Assembly: GCA_015478945.1 (NCBI GenBank)
Contig: JABUQX010053267.1
Span: forward strand, 10,001 to 25,000
Direction: 5' to 3'
Length of the DNA: 15,000 nt
Origin: Trachelipus rathkii
Taxonomy: Eukaryota > Arthropoda > Malacostraca > Isopoda > Trachelipodidae
Part shown: piece by piece, positions 9,457-15,000 of the stretch
Numbering within the stretch: position 1 is the stretch's first letter
Layout of the letters: every line of letters starts with the position of its first letter
Translations under genes and position numbers: made by a program
Notes under the pieces: generated by a model
What the model was told of the DNA's origin: nothing
What the model saw: the letters and a program-made list of their open reading frames with translations, nothing else
Database searches by the model: none

Positions 9457-9720
9457 TTTGCGGGTGGGGCTCATGCTGAGCCCTGGTGGTTAGCTTATGA
9501 ACTAGTGAATTAATTATTATCTATTCTAGTGAAATTAATAATTATTCCTCAATGTAAGTATTTATTATAAATATGATATACACTTAGTAAAAATAAAACA
9601 CTTTTAATACAAATCAGATAACTTGTGCACCGCTTAACAGCTAAAATGACTATGATTTTAAAATGAGTTTGGGTCTAAAAGATAATAAAACACACACCTG
9701 CTCAAATACAAGTTTAAAGA
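9457..9720. repeat. 264-bp block identical between the arms (right copy)
   Basis: Exact reverse complement of 7702-7965. It is followed at 9721-9890 by a block with only a handful of transitions. Confidence 0.95.
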
Positions 9721-10195
9721 ACAAAGTTAATTTTCAAAAGACGATAAAATAATTCTCGATCAATCACATACGAGGTCATATAGAGATAAGGATTACCCCG
9801 ACCAATCACAAGTAAGGAAAACATTTCCTTTTTACCTGTTTAAAGGATCTTACCGATCCAGCATGTTTCAGTTTGAAATATATTTATAAAAATAATAATA
9901 ACAATGATTCTTGTCTATACGGGAATTACCTTTTGACCTGGTATTAGGATTAAATTAGCCCGTCTACAAAAAGGATTATCCTAAATTTAGGCCTAAATTT
10001 AGGCCTAACGTAGTTATTGCTACATTTTTACAGAAAAGTCAGTTTGAAATATATTTTGACCTGGAATTAGCGCCTCGGGTTACAAAAAGGATTATCCTAA
10101 ATTTAGACCTATAAAGTAGTTATTTCAACACATTTTTCAGTAGGAGCTCAGTCTCTGCAGGTTGTTGTGTTTTCTCGTGATGGATTGTCAATGTA
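9721..10195. other. Right-arm counterpart of the CCAAT block and the 115-bp duplication
   Basis: It contains ACCAATCAC at 9802-9810. The second CCAAT motif is changed to ATCAATCAC (9762-9770). The two mirrored 115-bp copies with CCTAAATTTAGG lie at about 9948-10160. No gene. Confidence 0.7.
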
Positions 10196-10984
10196 CATAG
10201 ATAATGTGTAATAAAAAACTAAATTATTTAAAAAACTTTACTGAAATATTTTGGTTATCAGTGAATCAATATAAATAAGTGAAAAATTGTTATTTTAAAT
10301 AAAACTTAGAATGATTTTAATAAAATACATGTTATGTTAGCAGAGAAGAACTTATTTTGTTATTTATATGGCCATGGTTAAAGATGATATCACAGTAAGT
10401 CAATAAGAACCAGCAATGGCATAAGCTTGATGTAGAAAGTGCTAGAACTAGTATACCGGTTGCCCATTTTTGTTGTAAGGTGCGTAAAATATATGTTTTT
10501 AATTTCATAAAATTTTAGTAAAAATTATTTACCTGATAGTTATAAATTTACTAAACAAAAGTATTAGTTCAATATTAATTTCTTTGTTCGAAGATAATGA
10601 TTGATTTATTATAGAAGTTTTAAGAAACTTTGAAATAATTTTAGTTATATTTGAATGAGTAATATAAATGTACGTGTTTAATTAAAACATAAAATGTTTT
10701 AATAAATTATACATTATATGTGTAAAATGATTATTGCGTGTGTTGTAACTGTGTAGTATTAATGTTATATGTATGTGTGTGTATAATGTTAGTATTGTAG
10801 AAATCTGTGTGCGCAGTGTAAGTAAATCTGGGCGTGTAAGTAAATAACACTAAGTATAATAAAAATAATAAAAATAAAATAATAAAAATAATAAAAATAA
10901 TAATAAAAATAAATAAAAATAATAATAAAAATAAATAAAAATATTAAACTCAAGGCAAAAAACATAATATTGTAAATATATGAT
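10196..10984. other. AT-rich right-arm blocks, no gene
   Basis: Counterpart of left 6403-7200. It contains the diverged pocket (10370-10495), a block similar to 6644-6880, a GT-rich degenerate segment where the left arm has (CA)n, and ATAAAAATAA repeats (10858-10945). No supported coding or RNA gene. Confidence 0.65.
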
Positions 10985-11561
10985 TAAAGAAGCAGTAAAG
11001 CAGAAATTTAAAACAATGATAAAGCAGAGAGAGATTTAAACAGAGTAAAGCAGAAAGTTAAAGCAGTAAAACATGAGTTAAAGCAGTAAAACATGAGTTA
11101 AAGCAGTAAAGCAGTAAAACAAAAGCATACTAATCCCCCCTTGGTGTTAGGTAACACCTCTATTGATTTACTGATTTACTGCTTTAAGGTATGTAATGTT
11201 AATAAATATATGAGTTAAAGCAGTAAAACATATAAGTTAAAGCAGTAAAACATAAAGTTAAAGCAGTAAACATGAGTTAAAGGAGTAAAAAGCAGTGTAA
11301 AACAAAAGCATACTATCCCCCTAGGTGTTGGTAACACCTCTATTGATTACTGATTTACTGCTTTTAAATCAGTAAATTATTACGTTAAATATAATGAGTT
11401 AAAGCAATGCAAAACATATAAGTTAAAACAGTAAAACATGAGTTAAAGCAGTAAAACAGGTTAAAGCAGTAAAAAAGCAGTAAAACAAAAGCATACTAAT
11501 CCCCTAGGTGTTAGGTAACACCTCTATTGATTTACTGATTTACTGCTTTAAGGTATGTAAT
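10985..11561. repeat. Higher-order tandem array, three units of about 180 bp (right arm)
   Basis: The reverse complement of the 5871-6402 array. Units contain AGTTAAAGCAGTAAAACATG subrepeats and cores at 11142-11159, 11323-11339 and 11506-11523, spaced about 180 bp. All three units have a recognisable palindromic core here, unlike the left arm. Confidence 0.92.
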
Positions 11562-11864
11562 GTTAATGTTTTTAATAAAATTTCGTACAGTTGTAGTAAA
11601 ATAAAATGTTTATTTATCAGACACTCTGGTTTTTTTCTTCTTACATACAATTTTTAAAAATTTATAAATTAAAAAGTATTAAGTAAAAAGTATTAAGTAA
11701 AAATAATGTTAATAAATAGGTCTGTAATGAGTTACAGTTTTAGGTTCGCGAAAATGTTTTTAATAAAAATGTTTAAGTATGAAATAAAAATGAATGACTC
11801 ATATTATATATATTTTTCATTCCCTTTGAAATGTTTAAGTATGAAATAAAAATGAATGACTTAT
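11562..11864. other. AT-rich right-arm block with 61-bp-type duplication
   Basis: Counterpart of 5536-5870, including two copies of the TGAAATAAAAATGAATGA segment. High identity to the left arm apart from small indels. No gene. Confidence 0.7.
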
Positions 11865-11960
11865 AGTATATATATTTTTCATTCGCTCGGCGGGTCGCAC
11901 CTACGGGTGCGGGGCCTCCATCCTTTGCGGGGAGGGGGCCCTGGCGGGCAGCTTATAACA
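11865..11960. repeat. GC-rich hairpin module 2 (right arm)
   Basis: CGCACC-TACG-GGTGCG (11896-11911) is an intact 6-bp stem. Its loop differs by one base from the loop expected from the left copy. The CAGCATGA part of the module start is missing, leaving GGGGAGGGGGCCCTGGCG. Confidence 0.85.
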
Positions 11961-12009
11961 TAGGGGTAGACATTAATATTAACTCTGTTCTAGGCTCAGG
12001 GGTTGGGAA

Positions 12010-12111
12010 CCATCAAAGATGAGTCATCAAAGATGAATCATCAATATAGGTGGTATCAAAGATGACTTCATCAAAGATGAGTCATCAAAGATGAACCTTC
12101 AAAGTTGAAGA

Positions 12112-12123
<12 letters not shown>
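12010..12123. repeat. 14-bp minisatellite, outer right array
   Basis: CATCAAAGATGAGT and CATCAAAGATGAAT variants followed by ATATAGGTGGTATCAAAGATGA. Counterpart of 5285-5385 and a near-copy of 8784-8840. Confidence 0.88.
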
Positions 12124-12390
<267 letters not shown>

Positions 12391-12403
12391 AAATTTGGGT
12401 TCT

Positions 12404-12437
12404 CAAAATTGTCCCCTGGAAGACCAAAGGGTTGGTA
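12404..12437. repeat. Dispersed 30-bp repeat, CCC-TGGAAGACCAAAGGGTTGG family
   Basis: Copies with small changes lie at 14122-14153 and 14301-14328 in this arm, and in reverse at 4955-4982, about 3145-3175 and 3297-3316 in the left arm. The arms thus contain several dispersed copies of one short sequence. Confidence 0.8.
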
Positions 12438-12484
12438 GTGTGTTTGTACGTGTGTATATAGTCAACCAGCTCATAAGTGTATGG

Positions 12485-12505
12485 GTGTGTGTGTGTGTGT
12501 GTTTT

Positions 12506-12595
<90 letters not shown>

Positions 12596-12600
12596 GTGTG

Positions 12601-12661
<61 letters not shown>

Positions 12662-12674
12662 GTGGGTGTAGTGG

Positions 12675-12748
<74 letters not shown>

Positions 12749-12766
12749 TTATATTTTTTTATATAT

Positions 12767-12829
<63 letters not shown>
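12485..12829. repeat. (GT)n followed by (TA)n, right arm
   Basis: GT to about 12660 with TTTT, TA and GG interruptions, a GTGGGTGTAGTGGTGAA transition, then TA (12678-12744), a T-rich hinge around TTTTTTATATAT, and TA again (12770-12829). Counterpart of 4634-4911. Confidence 0.96.

Positions 12830-13867
<1,038 letters not shown>

Positions 13868-13926
<59 letters not shown>
13868..13926. repeat. (GT)n microsatellite, right arm
   Basis: Pure GT, 59 bases, against 91 bases of CA in the left arm. Confidence 0.98.
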
Positions 13927-13929
<3 letters not shown>

Positions 13930-14095
13930 ATGGGTGGCGGGACTGGCGGGCTGGGACATAAGGCGGGCGGATGTGAACCTACGGTTCAGGTGGGATGGGA
14001 AACGCGCCGGGCGGGAACGCGGCTGCAGAAACGCGGCGGGCTTGCGGGTCGCACCTGCGGGTGCTGCGGATTCCGAACAACAAGGTTAAGCTAAA
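13927..14095. repeat. GC-rich hairpin module 1 (right arm)
   Basis: It contains TGAACC-TAC-GGTTCA (13974-13988) and GCACC-TGCG-GGTGC (14051-14064, five pairs; the sixth is lost as C against T). Counterpart of 3376-3543. Confidence 0.85.
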
Positions 14096-14466
14096 GGGTG
14101 GCCAAAAATTAGGGTGGGCCAAAATTGACCCATGGAAGACCAAAGGGTTGGTCGAAAAAAATTAGGGTGGGGTACGTACAACGGTTGCTTACGCAACCGT
14201 TTGGCGCAACCCTTCGAAAAAGACGCTAAAAATTACGGTTGCAAAAAAAAATTAGGGTTGCCAAAAAAAAATAGGGTTGCCAAAAAATACCGTGGGCCAA
14301 AATGACCCATGGAAGATCAAAGGGTGGTCGAAAAGGTCAAGACCAAAAAGGTCAAAGATTAATTAAAAATTCGGCCAAAAAGGTCAAGGGCAAATAAGAA
14401 AAGCGCTGTAGTTAAGGTCTAGGATTCTGGGGTCCCATGTCGTTTGCCTCCGGAATCCCTCCCTAC

Positions 14467-14471
<5 letters not shown>
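14096..14471. repeat. Outermost right-arm block with hairpin and GGTTGCC repeats
   Basis: It contains two copies of the TGACCCATGGAAGA family, the AACGGTTGC-TTAC-GCAACCGTT hairpin (14180-14201), three tandem AGGGTTGCCAAAAAA-type units (about 14228-14288) and AAAAGGTCAAG repeats. Counterpart of 2998-3375, with about 85% identity by eye. Confidence 0.82.
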
Positions 14472-14513
<42 letters not shown>

Positions 14514-14519
14514 TATATA

Positions 14520-14600
<81 letters not shown>
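14470..14600. repeat. (TA)n microsatellite bordering the right arm
   Basis: TA run with two CTATATA interruptions near 14512-14523. It abuts the last palindromic base. Confidence 0.97.
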
Positions 14601-14602
<2 letters not shown>

Positions 14603-15000
14603 GTACTTAGAGAAAGCGAATCTTAGCGACTGTAGGAATAATTAAACAGGATAATTGATTTGTTTATTAATTATTGTCCTTAATAAAATATGAATATTAA
14701 ATTGGAATAAATTCTTAATCTTTAATCAAATATATTCTATTAATGTATTGTTTATATATTATTAATATTAGGACACAGATAAATGTATTAATTTGTTTTA
14801 AAGTATGGTTTAAGTATTTAAACGATTTAAACTATATAGTTTAAGCTATTGAAAACCAATGTAGTTCCTCTTCTTGTATCTTGGCACTTTCTGAATAAAA
14901 TTTACTCTAGACAGGAGCACCATTTAGGTCAAGGCACGCTGTCAAGCTCAATTCTTATTGGTCTATTCAAATTTAGTTAAGAATCCTAACGCTTTTTCAG
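14601..15000. other. AT-rich right flank, no gene seen
   Basis: 400 bases of AT-rich sequence with no recognised coding, RNA or element signature. It does not match the left flank, so it lies outside the palindrome. It carries the dyad at 14827. Confidence 0.6.
14827..14844. repeat. 18-bp perfect palindrome
   Basis: TTAAACTATATAGTTTAA is its own reverse complement. It may be a binding site for a dimer or chance in AT-rich DNA. Confidence 0.8.

Noticed and set aside
8974..9493. 154- and 166-codon frames over the (GT)n tract
   Set aside because: They are repeat translations joined to GC-rich tandem units. The left-arm counterpart has indels that do not keep the frame.

Overview
The window looks like nuclear DNA of a eukaryote, most likely an animal with a microsatellite-rich genome. 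I infer this from the very high density of long (TA)n, (TAA)n, (CA)n and (CT)n tracts, the absence of any credible open reading frame, and AT-rich intergenic composition; the taxon cannot be fixed from the sequence. I find no protein-coding gene, rRNA or tRNA. Every long open frame is a translated microsatellite (runs of IY, CV, HT, SL, N or Y).

The dominant structure is a giant imperfect palindrome. The left arm (2998-8500, about 5.5 kb) is the reverse complement of the right arm (8790-14471, about 5.7 kb), around a 289-bp asymmetric spacer (8501-8789). Both arms carry the same modules in mirrored order: an outer GC-rich block with hairpins, a (CA)n tract, a unique block, a compound (TAA)-(TA)-(GA) tract, an AT-rich block, (TA)n plus (CA)n, a duplicated 70-bp segment around another (TA)n, a 14-bp minisatellite, a GC-rich hairpin module, an AT-rich block, a three-unit array of about 175 bp, a CA-bearing block, a 115-bp tandem duplication, an almost invariant block, a second GC-rich hairpin module, and a second 14-bp minisatellite next to the spacer. 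Arm-to-arm identity is very patchy: roughly 85% at the outer edge, 100% over a 264-bp block (7702-7965 against 9457-9720), and much lower at 6901-7015. Microsatellites differ strongly in length between the arms.

The left flank (1-2997) is an AT-microsatellite field with one GC-rich hairpin-bearing island (about 200-440) and one AT-rich unrecognised segment (862-1288). The right flank (14601-15000) is AT-rich, without recognisable genes, and contains an 18-bp perfect palindrome. Both outer ends of the giant palindrome lie inside or against (TA)n tracts, so its termini and any target-site duplication cannot be resolved.

Three signals stand out beyond the palindrome: a family of short GC hairpins whose stems change in a compensatory way between copies, the sharply bounded 264-bp identity block, and the higher-order GCAGTAAA array with an 18-bp palindromic core. 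No function is shown for any of them. Possible readings are a large fold-back or composite mobile element, an inverted segmental duplication kept alike by gene conversion, or a source of long hairpin RNA. An assembly or fold-back-read artefact must also be excluded.
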